A stretch of 64,000 nt of DNA from an uncultured Bacteroidales bacterium (GCA_900316845.1 ONEG01000014.1:56878-120877); one strand, 5' to 3'. Shown: positions 8,501 to 15,550, numbered from the stretch's first letter. Program-made: numbers and translations. The notes: generated from the sequence alone by a model not told the origin.

Positions 8501-11438
8501 TGAGTTGCACGTGCCGTGTGGTACCGCACAAGCCTATAGTGCCGCGCAGGTATGGAGATATTGGACTCCGACAGAAGGTATCTATGACTACTCGGTAGGG
8601 GATGCGGAGATCCTGACAATGCCTGCATGTCTCAATAACTCCACCCTCCGGTTCCAAGCCCGTGAGAAAGCCGGATATTTCTTCACGCAATGGTCTGACG
8701 GGAATCAGGATAACCCTCGTACCGTACACTTGGAAGAAGGAACGCGTTTTGCAGTCGAGGCGGAGTATGAAGTCGGCATGATAGATATTGTCTGTGCCGG
8801 TGATAGCTGGGAAGATATCGTCATCAACTCTGATACCGTCATTGGATACCGGCATTTCTTCGTCTATACCAACATTATGCCGAACCTGAGCGAAGATTAT
8901 TATCCTATTTGCGATGACCTCGGACATCTGTATTTCAGCCACACCGAGAAGCAGTTCCGCAAAGCCTTTGCTGAAGCCAACCGTTATGCTCCTAAAATAT
9001 TGGAGTTTGGGTGTAAAATAGGAGAGAATCCGCTCAACAACATCGCCGAATACTGGGCGATTACTTCTTGCGGAGATACACTGAGAGGCGATATCCCGGT
9101 TACCCGGCAATCGGCATCGTGCGTATCGCCCACTCAATTCACGATGGAAGGAAGACATTTCTGGGTGGGCTTGACCTTGGCTACGAATGCCAGCGGAGAA
9201 AGCGAACCACAAACACCGTATCTGATTCTTTCGGCTAAGAAAGCATGCACAGTAACGATCCATAATCCGGCTACAGGCTGGGAAATCACACGAATTCTGC
9301 AAGCCGGACAGGTATATAAGGAACATGATATACCTTTGGAACAATGGTATCCGAGCAATGCGAATAGCGCCGCAGGCATTGCGGCCATGGCAGGAAGGAC
9401 GATGCCGTTAGGGCTGCATGTAGAATCAACGGAAGATATCTCCGTCGTTGCCATGCAATACATGCGCATGTCATCCGATGCAACCGCTATTCTGCCGGCT
9501 CCAATGCTGGGAGCGGAGTATTATACCCAGGATTATCGTCCGTTCAATAACACAGACGAATCCTATACAACCATCACTATTCTTGCGACCGAAGATAACA
9601 CGACGGTAGAGATTGTGCCGTCTTCCACTACCCTGGACAATCATCCTGCCGGCGTTCCTTACACGGTTTCTCTGAATAGTGGTCAGATCTACTACGTGCT
9701 CTCTCAAAATCAGCAGAGCCTTTCCGGCACGCATGTGAAGGCACTATTGAATAAGTCAATCGCCGTTTTCAGCGGAAATATCTTAACGCAAGTACCGAAC
9801 GGAGTATCAGCACGTGATTGTCTTTATGAACAGGCTATACCGATGAATTTCTGGGGAACAGAGTTCGTAGTGACCCGCTCGTTGCAGAAAGACGCCAACC
9901 GCGTACGCATCACCGCCTTAACGGATGAGACTTCTATCGCTATCGACGGTTATGAAATGGCAACCATTAATGCCGGAGAGACTTTCGAATTTGAGATGAG
10001 TGTCGGCGATCTGACCCGAAGGCATAGCAAACTCATAGAGACAATTCCTTTAATCGTACAGTCTGATGCTGTTTATCTGCATACTTCGATGCCGGTAGCC
10101 GTTTATTCATACGACGTGGGAAATAGTTATACTGCCGTTGAGACTGAGTCCGTTGACGGTGTGGGCGACCCGTCTATGGTTTGGATTGCACCGGTGGATA
10201 TGGGAACTACGGATGCGCTCTTCGCCGCTCCTTCGTCCTCACGGTACGAGTATCACCACTTTGTCAATCTGGTTGCACTGTCAGCATATTGTGACCAGAC
10301 GACATTAAGGAGGAATCAGCAATATGATATTCCTCTTGAGTGGACTCCGGTTCCCGGCAATCCGATGTATTCCTATAGCCGCGTAGAGTTGCCGTCTTGC
10401 TATGATTGTACATATTCTCTGCGCAACCCGCATGGAGTGATAGCACACGCGTATGGAACCGAAGAAGATGGAGCGTACGCATATTCATTGGGTGGTACCG
10501 CTCGGCAACTAATGATTTCAGGAGATGAATATGTATGTCTCGGTGAGCAGTCCTATTTTTCAATACCATCCACCATCCCGTATGACTACATCGAGTGGAC
10601 TTTGGAAGGAGGACCAAGTATATATAATGCTTCTACTGACGTTTATTATCAGTTCCCGGATACCGGCGCTTATCTTGTCTCTGTTACCCTTTATTCGCAT
10701 CATGACGAGCCGTTGATGATCTATACCCCAATCTCCGCCTCCATGATGGTAACGGTGCTGCCGAGGGATACGTTCTACAACGAATACCGGATGTGCCGGG
10801 GTGAGTCCTTCATCTATAACGGTCGTCTCTACTCGGAGGCTATTCAGGATACCATCGTTCACCGTTGTGACTCCATAGAGATCTTTACCCTGCAGATAGC
10901 TGACTGCTCCGTAGAAACGCCTGAAGAAGTTTACGTGGAGCCGGAGAGTCATACCGTTGATTTCACCTGGCCGATTATCAGTGGTGCAGAGTATTACACG
11001 CTGATCATCTGGGCGAATCAAGAGCAGACCGAGAGACTGTGCACGCTCACCTTCAACGCAGCCGGCATATTGATTCGTATCGATTTCGGTGTACCGACAT
11101 ATGCTCCGGCGTACGTATTGAATCAGCCGCAAGCGCCTAAGAAACGCCACCTGCGCAAGCTGATCGTTGTAGGTACCACCACGCTTGACTTCACCATCAC
11201 CGGCTTGGATCCTGATCATGAGTACTTCTTTGAGATACAGGCCTTTGACAAAGACGATGAACCTATTGATACTAAATCCGGCTCCTTCACCACTACGGCA
11301 GAAGTTCCAACGGGCTTAGACCACATAGGCTCATCGACGACAGGAACGGAGGATGTTCGTAAGGTCCTTATGAACAACCACGTGTTCATCCTCCGCGGAA
11401 ACAAGGTCTATACCATCACCGGTCAGGAGATTAAGTAA
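5571..11438 (+). CDS. giant BspA-type LRR surface protein with IgGFc-binding-like region and C-terminal sorting tail
   Basis: 1955 aa with a cleavable signal peptide (MKTKILSLLIALVSIGTILHA). Four modules start with a Gly/Cys motif such as SGYCGAGEDSTALRWE or DSCGANLIWE (about residues 28, 430, 648, 828); each leads into BspA-like LRR_5 repeats (GITHIGSRAF type). The first module is followed by two InlB-B-like repeats (about 280-400, motif FVQWSD). From about 1190 to 1620 lies an IgGFc-binding-like region starting GRHFWVGL. After it come PKD-like and fn3-like domains (about 1650-1900) and a short tail ending ILRGNKVYTITGQEIK. The tail resembles type IX secretion targets (inference). Likely an exported adhesin binding host or bacterial ligands. 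It is expressed from the divergent promoter region. Confidence 0.88.
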   Translation: MKTKILSLLIALVSIGTILHAESYVVDSGYCGAGEDSTALRWEFSSDGTLSISGNGAMRDFQDSTELPWQHYRTYAIRHIYLSEGITHIGSRAFETMQAVDTITIPQSVKSIGSGAFISNYLRTLVLQEGLERIDEFAFENCNNLWRVILPSTVSSIGDMCFLNCYSIQEFEAINNPHFVSPDGVLFRRDTISLIQYPLGRYVEQYTIPSQCDTIYHGAFYGCQHLQSVTFDHCPHMNGAFYWYDPISFYIPCGMKDIFAQALGMPESRIYESVGAVEHAVTFNYESSGYIEKQNVQALCDGTSMTLSANPYNGYHFVQWSDSVTDNPRNVTVTQDSAFTAIFAPYSYMVSVYSADTTKGKVTYIHGQYDYGTYLRLTATPLEGYAFKGWSDESKAYLCQTDSVTRNYYVRGDAEVYGYFVEADSIVSDSCGANLIWELNCDGLLTFRGSGAMYNYSSSTNPWLPYERSIRDISFVGYITTIGNYAFYNMDLKDSLFIPSSVTEIGNRAFYNNNDLTYVSIPNANIGEFAFQDSRSLQSAVIGNGVYTIGRNAFKSCRKLTTLQLGASLSSIEKDAFRYCDSLRTIICYATTPPALPSGSSRSFDDNKSRITLYVPAESIESYRNAEEWSEFTNILSIEGGGEPMPPCPLASGYCGAGEDSTALRWEMGCNHTLVIEGSGAMEDYMDSLQVPWFDYRYNEIRKIQLSDSITRIGNLAFHNCWTIEELALPQRLQSIGEYAISYCTQLKQIEIPSSVTTIDDQAFYGCETLRTVTNYATTPQAISQYVFDYRVRTYGTLYVPKGSVELYRAAEGWKDFTNIQPIKCIIASGSCGAQGSNLTWEISCDSILTISGTGEMANWTRERETPWYNDNSALGPKGFLPFHSVVIEEGVTSVGNYAFRYDTSLVSLSLPKSMRKIGEYAFRKAKIKTLTIPENVDTIGQSAFYDCAQIASVTCLATTPPTNAREARFFTNTYNFELHVPCGTAQAYSAAQVWRYWTPTEGIYDYSVGDAEILTMPACLNNSTLRFQAREKAGYFFTQWSDGNQDNPRTVHLEEGTRFAVEAEYEVGMIDIVCAGDSWEDIVINSDTVIGYRHFFVYTNIMPNLSEDYYPICDDLGHLYFSHTEKQFRKAFAEANRYAPKILEFGCKIGENPLNNIAEYWAITSCGDTLRGDIPVTRQSASCVSPTQFTMEGRHFWVGLTLATNASGESEPQTPYLILSAKKACTVTIHNPATGWEITRILQAGQVYKEHDIPLEQWYPSNANSAAGIAAMAGRTMPLGLHVESTEDISVVAMQYMRMSSDATAILPAPMLGAEYYTQDYRPFNNTDESYTTITILATEDNTTVEIVPSSTTLDNHPAGVPYTVSLNSGQIYYVLSQNQQSLSGTHVKALLNKSIAVFSGNILTQVPNGVSARDCLYEQAIPMNFWGTEFVVTRSLQKDANRVRITALTDETSIAIDGYEMATINAGETFEFEMSVGDLTRRHSKLIETIPLIVQSDAVYLHTSMPVAVYSYDVGNSYTAVETESVDGVGDPSMVWIAPVDMGTTDALFAAPSSSRYEYHHFVNLVALSAYCDQTTLRRNQQYDIPLEWTPVPGNPMYSYSRVELPSCYDCTYSLRNPHGVIAHAYGTEEDGAYAYSLGGTARQLMISGDEYVCLGEQSYFSIPSTIPYDYIEWTLEGGPSIYNASTDVYYQFPDTGAYLVSVTLYSHHDEPLMIYTPISASMMVTVLPRDTFYNEYRMCRGESFIYNGRLYSEAIQDTIVHRCDSIEIFTLQIADCSVETPEEVYVEPESHTVDFTWPIISGAEYYTLIIWANQEQTERLCTLTFNAAGILIRIDFGVPTYAPAYVLNQPQAPKKRHLRKLIVVGTTTLDFTITGLDPDHEYFFEIQAFDKDDEPIDTKSGSFTTTAEVPTGLDHIGSSTTGTEDVRKVLMNNHVFILRGNKVYTITGQEIK

Positions 11439-11442
11439 CCCC

Positions 11443-11489
11443 CTTCCCCTCTCCCTCCCCTCCATGGGGAGGGGTCGGGGTGGGGCTTT
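11443..11489 (+). terminator. GC-rich imperfect hairpin after the first adhesin gene
   Basis: A C-rich arm (11443-11463) pairs with a G-rich arm (11468-11486). The inner core CCCCTCC/GGAGGGG with loop ATGG is perfect, and CTTTA follows. It probably ends the adhesin transcript, but the long pyrimidine/purine arms also resemble a dispersed intergenic repeat. Confidence 0.5.
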
Positions 11490-11523
11490 AGCTGTGCTGC
11501 TGATCCCACTCTTGACCGCACAC
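11488..11523 (-). pseudogene. 3' fragment of a small gene (tail VCGQEWDQQHS)
   Basis: On the minus strand the codons before a TAA read VCGQEWDQQHS. This is nearly the same as the tail ICGAEWDQQHA of the broken gene 150 bp upstream (11643-11901). It is a second relic of the same family. The region up to 11640 holds no intact gene. Confidence 0.5.
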
Positions 11524-11604
11524 GCGCCTCGCGGGCAAACCCCTCGTATATGTACCTAAACTACGTTCAGGTAGTAAATACTCGGGGCAGTTCCGCTCTC
11601 CCCA

Positions 11605-11623
11605 CCGGATGTAAAACATCCGT
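11605..11623. repeat. small palindrome CGGATGT/ACATCCG
   Basis: 7-bp stem around AAA inside a C/G-rich stretch. It is similar in style to the GGATG/CATCC hairpins at 60.93-60.97 kb. Confidence 0.45.
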
Positions 11624-11642
11624 CGGGGACCCCGTGGAAAAT

Positions 11643-11901
11643 TTACGCGTGCTGCTGATCCCATTCAGCGCCGCAAATTTTCCAATACCATTGTTTCATG
11701 GTCTTTGCGCCGTTCGGCTCGTTCTTCTGAGCGATGAAGGTCTGCTGGTCAGTCGTGATCTTCGACAGGGTTTGAGGTCGTTGCAGCGGTTCGGTGCGTC
11801 GCGAGCAACATCTTCTCGCAGCTATGCTGACCGCTCTTACCGGGTTTGGACAATGCGCCGGACACATGATCAATTCCGGCTGAATAAGTTACTGATGCCA
11901 T
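11643..11901 (-). pseudogene. frameshifted small gene of the island
   Basis: From ATG 11901 the first frame encodes MASVTYSAGIDHVSGALSKP... and stops after about 50 codons at LATHRTAATTSNP. The next frame over is open from about 11795 and carries TLSKITTDQQTFIAQKN and a tail KQWYWKICGAEWDQQHA with TAA at 11643. The two halves look like the two ends of one protein of roughly 115 aa, with an internal deletion or frameshift near 11780. Function unknown. It is the last gene of the minus-strand island. Confidence 0.6.
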
Positions 11902-11970
11902 AATAATTAAAGTTTTTTATGTTTTTTTCTTAAATTTCTTAAATACTAATACTTCCACGAAGACCGTCGA

Positions 11971-12288
11971 TTAGTCGAAGTTCGGTTTGACGTACTTCTG
12001 CGCAACGGTGTAGGCGAAGAGCGTTCGGTACTTCTTCTGCGCCTTGAACGCGGCTTCGAGGGTTGCACGCTCGGTCGGATCAGCCAGTGCTGTCTTCGCT
12101 GCCAACGCGGCCGTCTTCAATGCTTCCTGCGAGAGGATGTTCTTCGCGTGGGTCGCTTTCGAGGGGTTGAGCAGGTCCACGCCTAACTGCTCTTTCTTGC
12201 ATCCGCAGCGTTTGAAATACAGGCTCTCGGAGCGGTTGAATTTGCCCATCACGCGGGCAAACATGCCATGTAATCTAATCTTTGCCAT
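11971..12288 (-). CDS. small basic protein of unknown function
   Basis: 105 aa, MAKIRLHGMFARVMGKFN at the start. Two cysteines (RCGCKK) follow, then a long Ala-rich helical part (ALKTAALAAKTALADPTE) and an aromatic C-terminus (YVKPNFD). I do not recognise it. Its start overlaps the end of the next upstream gene by 14 nt, suggesting translational coupling. It belongs to the run of short minus-strand genes at 11.6-15.4 kb. Confidence 0.7.
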   Translation of the reverse strand: MAKIRLHGMFARVMGKFNRSESLYFKRCGCKKEQLGVDLLNPSKATHAKNILSQEALKTAALAAKTALADPTERATLEAAFKAQKKYRTLFAYTVAQKYVKPNFD

Positions 12289-12550
12289 TTGAGAAATTGA
12301 TTGTTAATTGGTCTTTAAACTTTCGTTCGAGGAAGTCGAGGTGTCGTTGTTTGCCATAGACTTCCGCGAAGACGATACGTGTCTGTTGTTCGGCGGCGGA
12401 GGGAGTGTGACCGGATCGGTCCGGCCGTGCTTGAACGATATGCATCACGCCGCCTCCTGTCTTCGGATACCGGCGGATATAGAAAGGATCTGTTCCCATC
12501 AGTATCCCGCGCACCGACTCAATCCCCGGGTCAAACTCTACCTTCGCCAT
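12275..12550 (-). CDS. small 'MAKVEFDPGIESVRG' protein, unknown function
   Basis: 91 aa from ATG 12550. This start gives a sensible N-terminus and a 4-nt gap to the upstream gene; the frame is open further upstream without a better start. N-terminal residues suggest a short beta-rich domain (GILMGTDPFYIRRYPKTGG). A basic helical part (EVYGKQRHLDFLERKFKD) follows. The style (MAK + 'I.S..G' + 'R.Y.') recalls short proteins common in Bacteroidales accessory DNA, but I cannot name the family. Confidence 0.65.
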   Translation of the reverse strand: MAKVEFDPGIESVRGILMGTDPFYIRRYPKTGGGVMHIVQARPDRSGHTPSAAEQQTRIVFAEVYGKQRHLDFLERKFKDQLTINFSNGKD

Positions 12551-12554
12551 ACCG

Positions 12555-12755
12555 CTACAGTTTTTTCGACGCGTCGTAGGTTTCGATCGTTTTGGTCTGG
12601 ATGATAACGGAGGTGTCGGCTTTCTGCCAATACTCGCTTTTGGTGGTGATAGTCCGGGTGACATTGCAGGAACTCATCCCCAGCGCAATCGCCAGACACG
12701 TCAGCAATGCCGTTACAGCCGTTGCCACGATTTTGTAAATCTGTTGTTTAGTCAT
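12555..12755 (-). CDS. small lipoprotein-like membrane protein
   Basis: 66 aa from ATG 12755. There is one hydrophobic segment (IVATAVTALLTCLAIALGM) followed by SSC, a possible lipobox, then a Thr-rich tail (TRTITTKSEYWQKADTSV). The size and layout resemble tiny hydrophobic proteins that accompany phage or amidase genes in Bacteroidales; this is only a resemblance. It has a hairpin in its leader (12792-12823) and lies in the island's operon. Confidence 0.65.
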   Translation of the reverse strand: MTKQQIYKIVATAVTALLTCLAIALGMSSCNVTRTITTKSEYWQKADTSVIIQTKTIETYDASKKL

Positions 12756-12791
12756 AATGGTTGATTTTTTGAACACGACATGCAATATAAA

Positions 12792-12823
12792 CAGCCAAAG
12801 GGGGTACTGTCCCTCTTTGGCCG
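12792..12823 (-). promoter_or_regulatory. hairpin between two island genes
   Basis: CAGCCAAAGGGG (12792-12803) pairs with CCCTCTTTGGCCG (12811-12823) with one bulge. It sits between the stop of the 121-aa gene and the start of the lipoprotein-like gene. It could be a weak terminator or an mRNA-processing or stability element. Confidence 0.45.
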
Positions 12824-12857
12824 TCTTTGTCCGAAAAAAATGCAAAAAAATGATTTT

Positions 12858-13223
12858 TTAATCATCCAGCAGAACAATCGGAAAATCGTCAGGATGGTAG
12901 TTCACATCCGGATAACCGGGCAGATCGGGTTTGGGTCTGCAAATCTCTATACGGATCTCCTCATGGGAGGCTTGAGCCGCAGTCAGATACTGCGTCACGA
13001 ACACCTCCTCCACGCTCTCTTCCCATTGCCAAGCGCAGTATCTGCCTTGGATGCAGACACCTCTCCAACTGACCGTCAGGCGGTAGATAAGCTCCAAGGG
13101 AAGGTGCTCGTTCAGTACAAAGACTTTTGCCAATAGCCGGTCGCCGGAAATAGGGTTTATTTCCCACACCTCGCAGTGGGCACCGGATATAAATTCCCGG
13201 GTTTTAATCAATTTCAGAAACAT
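12858..13223 (-). CDS. hypothetical protein, 121 aa
   Basis: Starts MFLKLIKTREFISGAHCEVW and ends acidic (HPDDFPIVLLDD). Mixed alpha/beta composition with several Trp and no signal or membrane segment. Unrecognised. It follows the HTH gene by 12 bp and codon usage is like the neighbours, so it is probably real. Confidence 0.65.
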   Translation of the reverse strand: MFLKLIKTREFISGAHCEVWEINPISGDRLLAKVFVLNEHLPLELIYRLTVSWRGVCIQGRYCAWQWEESVEEVFVTQYLTAAQASHEEIRIEICRPKPDLPGYPDVNYHPDDFPIVLLDD

Positions 13224-13235
13224 TTCTTTTTCCTT

Positions 13236-13427
13236 TCATTTTTGAATTTCTATCGAGTAGTGCTCGACAATTATTTGTACCGCGGATGGCGGCAGTAATT
13301 GTTGTTTTTTGTTTAATCGCAGAGGGGCTAACTGCTGAACTATGTATGGATCTTTTAACCACCTACGGAAAGTTCGTTTACTTACCCCTGCCGCCCGTGC
13401 CAAGGCGGATTTGGTCATTGCTTTCAT
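13236..13427 (-). CDS. small helix-turn-helix protein
   Basis: 63 aa (or 60 from the second Met). AMTKSALARAAGVSKRTFRR is a clear HTH (recognition helix VSKRTFRRWL), followed by a proline-linked helix (LLPPSAVQIIVEHY). Probably a DNA-binding regulator or adaptor for the island. Such tiny HTH proteins occur in Bacteroidales mobile regions (general knowledge). Confidence 0.75.
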   Translation of the reverse strand: MKAMTKSALARAAGVSKRTFRRWLKDPYIVQQLAPLRLNKKQQLLPPSAVQIIVEHYSIEIQK

Positions 13428-13473
13428 GTCGTTTATATCTCGGGAGATGGTCCCGTTATGGTCGTGTTGTTAA

Positions 13474-13833
13474 TTATGATTTGACATAGATGACGCAGTT
13501 TCCGGTAGGGTTGGTCATTTTCCATCCGTCGCGTTCCTCCGTCGTCCCGTAGCGGGTGTAGTAGTCGTTGAAGGAGAGGGTCTGGGAGCGCGGCTTGGAT
13601 CGTGCTTGCCGGACCTCATCCTGCTGTGCCGCATCATCCATTGCGAAATATGGATTAGGATGCACAAACTCGTCATTTTTCTTCTTTGCAGCAATCTGCT
13701 GCGCTATTCGCGTTCGCTTAGCCTCATCCCATCGGTTCCATTTAGCTAAGCAGCTCTCGAACCGCCCTCTGGTATCAAACGTCTCAGAAGGTCGCAGCAG
13801 CTGCCAAAACTCCATAAATGTTATCTTTTCCAT
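13474..13833 (-). CDS. hypothetical protein, 119 aa
   Basis: Starts MEKITFMEFWQLLRP. The N-terminal part (to about residue 65) is helical and charged, with FVHPNPYFAMDDA. A Tyr-rich C-terminal part (SFNDYYTRYGTTEERDGW) follows. No known catalytic motif. Its ATG overlaps the end of the preceding small ORF (13821). Unrecognised; probably a real member of the island because of length, codon use and tight spacing. Confidence 0.7.
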   Translation of the reverse strand: MEKITFMEFWQLLRPSETFDTRGRFESCLAKWNRWDEAKRTRIAQQIAAKKKNDEFVHPNPYFAMDDAAQQDEVRQARSKPRSQTLSFNDYYTRYGTTEERDGWKMTNPTGNCVIYVKS

Positions 13834-14009
13834 AATTTTAAAATTGCAGCAACAGCTATTAGACTATACACTGTTAATACTATGATAGCGTAACAGCTGC
13901 TGCTTTTCTTTTTAATTCTTTTTTTGGTTCTTTTTTTCTTATGCCCTTTCTTTTTAGTCAAGTTCAGAAAGGTATAGCTTGTATTTATTTGCTTGAATTT
14001 TTTACCCAA
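13821..14009 (-). CDS. possible small Lys-rich membrane protein
   Basis: 62 codons, but the only start in a suitable place is TTG. The stretch is very Lys-rich (KKKGHKKKRTKKRIKKK), followed by one hydrophobic helix (YAIIVLTVYSLIAVAAIL). The Lys run comes from A-rich DNA, so it may be chance. In its favour, it fits between neighbours and overlaps the next start by 13 nt. Confidence 0.35.
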   Translation of the reverse strand: MGKKFKQINTSYTFLNLTKKKGHKKKRTKKRIKKKSSSCYAIIVLTVYSLIAVAAILKLWKR

Positions 14010-14027
14010 AAAAGATACAAGCTATAA

Positions 14028-14063
14028 CCCGGCTAAGTTAAATAACCTGGCTAAGTTAAATAA
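14028..14063. repeat. 18-bp tandem duplication
   Basis: Two copies of CCNGGCTAAGTTAAATAA in the gap between two small genes (14010-14077). Nothing else was seen in that gap. Confidence 0.7.
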
Positions 14064-14077
14064 CTCAGGAAAATTGA

Positions 14078-14212
14078 CTACTCATCGACAGAAAGAACGG
14101 TATCCTCCCGCTCGATGAAGGGGTCGTAGTGCTTGTTGGGTTCCTTGGCGGCGGCATCAAGTGGATCAACCACCTGATACCGCTTGCGGAACTGCTCTAA
14201 GGTCATTCTCAT
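14078..14212 (-). CDS. 44-aa acidic small protein
   Basis: From ATG 14212 (or 14206): MRMTLEQFRKRYQVVDPLDA, ending FIEREDTVLSVDE. Start 14212 leaves 16 nt to the upstream gene. No recognisable domain. Accepted because it fits the operon and has plausible codon use. Confidence 0.5.
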   Translation of the reverse strand: MRMTLEQFRKRYQVVDPLDAAAKEPNKHYDPFIEREDTVLSVDE

Positions 14213-14228
14213 GATGCACAAGGACCGT

Positions 14229-14633
14229 TTATGCGGTGAAAGCGATGCGGAAAGAGCGTTTGATGGAGTCGGAGTCGGGATGGGCTTTGGCGAGCTTCTC
14301 GGCGGTACGCTTGACGTCGGCACGCATGTCCTTGAGCTGCGCGGCTATCTGCTCCTGCAGGGCGAGCTGCTGGACGTAGATGGCATGGTTCGGGTCGGAG
14401 GTCACAGCCGGGTTGGTGTTCTTCTCCCAGGTGTAGGACTTAGGCCGGCTGACGACGATCTTGATGCCGTGGTACTCGATGGTGCCGGTGAAGGCCTTGC
14501 CCAGGCCACGCTCGGCGATGAGGGCTTGGACGGCTTCCTCTACCTGCGGACGGAGCGCTTTGAGGGTTTCTTCGGACTCGTTGCAGGCTACTTGTGCTGC
14601 AAAAAACTGATCGATAACTTCATAGTTTGTCAT
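14229..14633 (-). CDS. hypothetical coiled-coil protein, 134 aa
   Basis: Starts MTNYEVIDQFFAAQVACNES. The first half carries helices and a short beta part (GTIEYHGIKIVVSRPKSY). The second half is a continuous charged helix (LALQEQIAAQLKDMRADVKR), probably a coiled coil. The layout would suit a phage-type structural or scaffold protein, but there is no firm match. A TACTTTTG promoter element lies about 80 bp upstream, so the gene probably leads the second transcript of the island. Confidence 0.7.
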   Translation of the reverse strand: MTNYEVIDQFFAAQVACNESEETLKALRPQVEEAVQALIAERGLGKAFTGTIEYHGIKIVVSRPKSYTWEKNTNPAVTSDPNHAIYVQQLALQEQIAAQLKDMRADVKRTAEKLAKAHPDSDSIKRSFRIAFTA

Positions 14634-14670
14634 AATGTTAAAAAAGTTTTAGTTAATGTTCAGGTGCCTG

Positions 14671-14713
14671 CATAAAGCAAAAGCACCAGACCTCCATTTT
14701 GGAAATCCGGTGC
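14671..14713 (-). terminator. terminator of the first island transcript
   Basis: On the minus strand GCACCGGA (14713-14706) pairs with TCTGGTGC (14690-14683), with an inner TCCA/TGGA stem, followed by TTTTGCTTT. It lies 43 bp after the stop at 14756 and abuts the next -7 box. Confidence 0.55.
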
Positions 14714-14720
14714 AAAAGTA
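14713..14720 (-). promoter_or_regulatory. -7 box of the second island transcript
   Basis: TACTTTTG on the minus strand. The matching -33 element 20 bp upstream is poor, so the promoter is weak or regulated. It overlaps the terminator hairpin by one base. Confidence 0.5.
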
Positions 14721-14755
14721 CTGCAATTTTTGTCCGATTGTTAGGACGTTTTGTC

Positions 14756-15142
14756 CTATAAATGTCCGAAAGATGTCCGACTTGTCCGAAAGTGACTTAT
14801 CCGGTTGCGATTTATGTTTCTTTGTAGCGAGTTTTCGTCCACAAACCACCCAAATTCATTGGTGAGACGTGAGCAGAGGTCACGGAGAGAATGGTTGACG
14901 CAGAAGGTCTTAAACTCCTCGTCAAAGCGCTTGCGTTCCTCGATATATTTGCGCACCTCCGAGTATTTGCCCTCGTGCGGAGTCGGGAGAATATCTTGCT
15001 CCGTTTTCTCGGGAGAAGAGACCTCCTGCTCGTGCGGTTCTGTCACAGATTCCGGTTGTTGAGCGGGGTTATTTGGGTGTTGAACGAAGGTGTCGATGTG
15101 CTCGATATAGGTTCCGTAGAAGTTGTTGATAAAGGCGGACAT
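14756..15142 (-). CDS. hypothetical protein, 128 aa
   Basis: The N-terminus is MSAFINNFYGTYIEHIDTF, a beta-type motif. It is followed by a Pro/Glu-rich linker and a conserved-looking C-terminal domain (RKYIEERKRFDEEFKTFC, then NHSLRDLCSRLTNEFGW). The last 100 nt of the preceding gene overlap its start in another frame. Function unknown. The C-terminal part looks like a small helical DNA- or protein-binding domain (inference). Confidence 0.65.
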   Translation of the reverse strand: MSAFINNFYGTYIEHIDTFVQHPNNPAQQPESVTEPHEQEVSSPEKTEQDILPTPHEGKYSEVRKYIEERKRFDEEFKTFCVNHSLRDLCSRLTNEFGWFVDENSLQRNINRNRISHFRTSRTSFGHL

Positions 15143-15381
15143 AATTGTACTTGATTAGCGTTTTCGAAATAGTTGCCGGAGAAAGATTCTATCCGGTTGG
15201 TGACGTTGGTTACGTGTTGCTGCTCTCGGAGCCGTTCGATCTCCTTTTGTTGGGATTGGATGAGGTCGAGCATCTGTTGATCCTGCGAAGCGTGGGATTG
15301 GAGCAGAGCGGCCATAGCTTTGTCATGCGATATTCTCGCTTGCATTTGTTCGATAATATGGTTTAGTTGCTCCTTATTCAT
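15043..15381 (-). CDS. hypothetical coiled-coil protein, 112 aa
   Basis: First gene of the island, directly after a strong promoter. Residues 1-50 are a Gln-rich coiled coil (MNKEQLNHIIEQMQARISHD), then a beta-like segment (NRIESFSGNYFENANQ). The Ser/Thr/Pro-rich tail is encoded in the 100-nt overlap with the next gene. That tail is low-complexity; the overlapping frame (MSAFINNFYG...) looks more conserved, so the C-terminus here may be a by-product of the overlap. Confidence 0.6.
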   Translation of the reverse strand: MNKEQLNHIIEQMQARISHDKAMAALLQSHASQDQQMLDLIQSQQKEIERLREQQHVTNVTNRIESFSGNYFENANQVQLCPPLSTTSTEPISSTSTPSFNTQITPLNNRNL

Positions 15382-15409
15382 GGTCAGTTTTTGAGAGTGA
15401 AAGTGGCTG

Positions 15410-15441
15410 CAAAGGTACTGCTTTTTTTTGACATGTGCAAA
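15410..15441 (-). promoter_or_regulatory. promoter of the small-gene island
   Basis: Minus strand: TTTG (15438-15441), 20 bp, TACCTTTG (15410-15417), about 30 bp before the first ATG. It fits the phylum consensus perfectly. Confidence 0.8.
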
Positions 15442-15550
15442 TGTGCTCCGGACAGACCCCTCGTGAGGCCGCTAAAATCGTGAAAAAAGAGTCTCGGTTG
15501 TAAGTTGCTGATTTTCAAACTGATAGCATTTTTAGTGCAAAAAGTGGCTT

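Noticed and set aside
8286-9344. 352-codon minus-strand frame inside the first adhesin gene
   Set aside because: Low-quality composition (Arg/Cys/Ile rich), no domain, and the adhesin frame is continuous over 5.9 kb.
11488-15441. Integrated Microviridae or other complete prophage
   Set aside because: No capsid, replication initiator, integrase or terminase gene and only about 4 kb of tiny genes.
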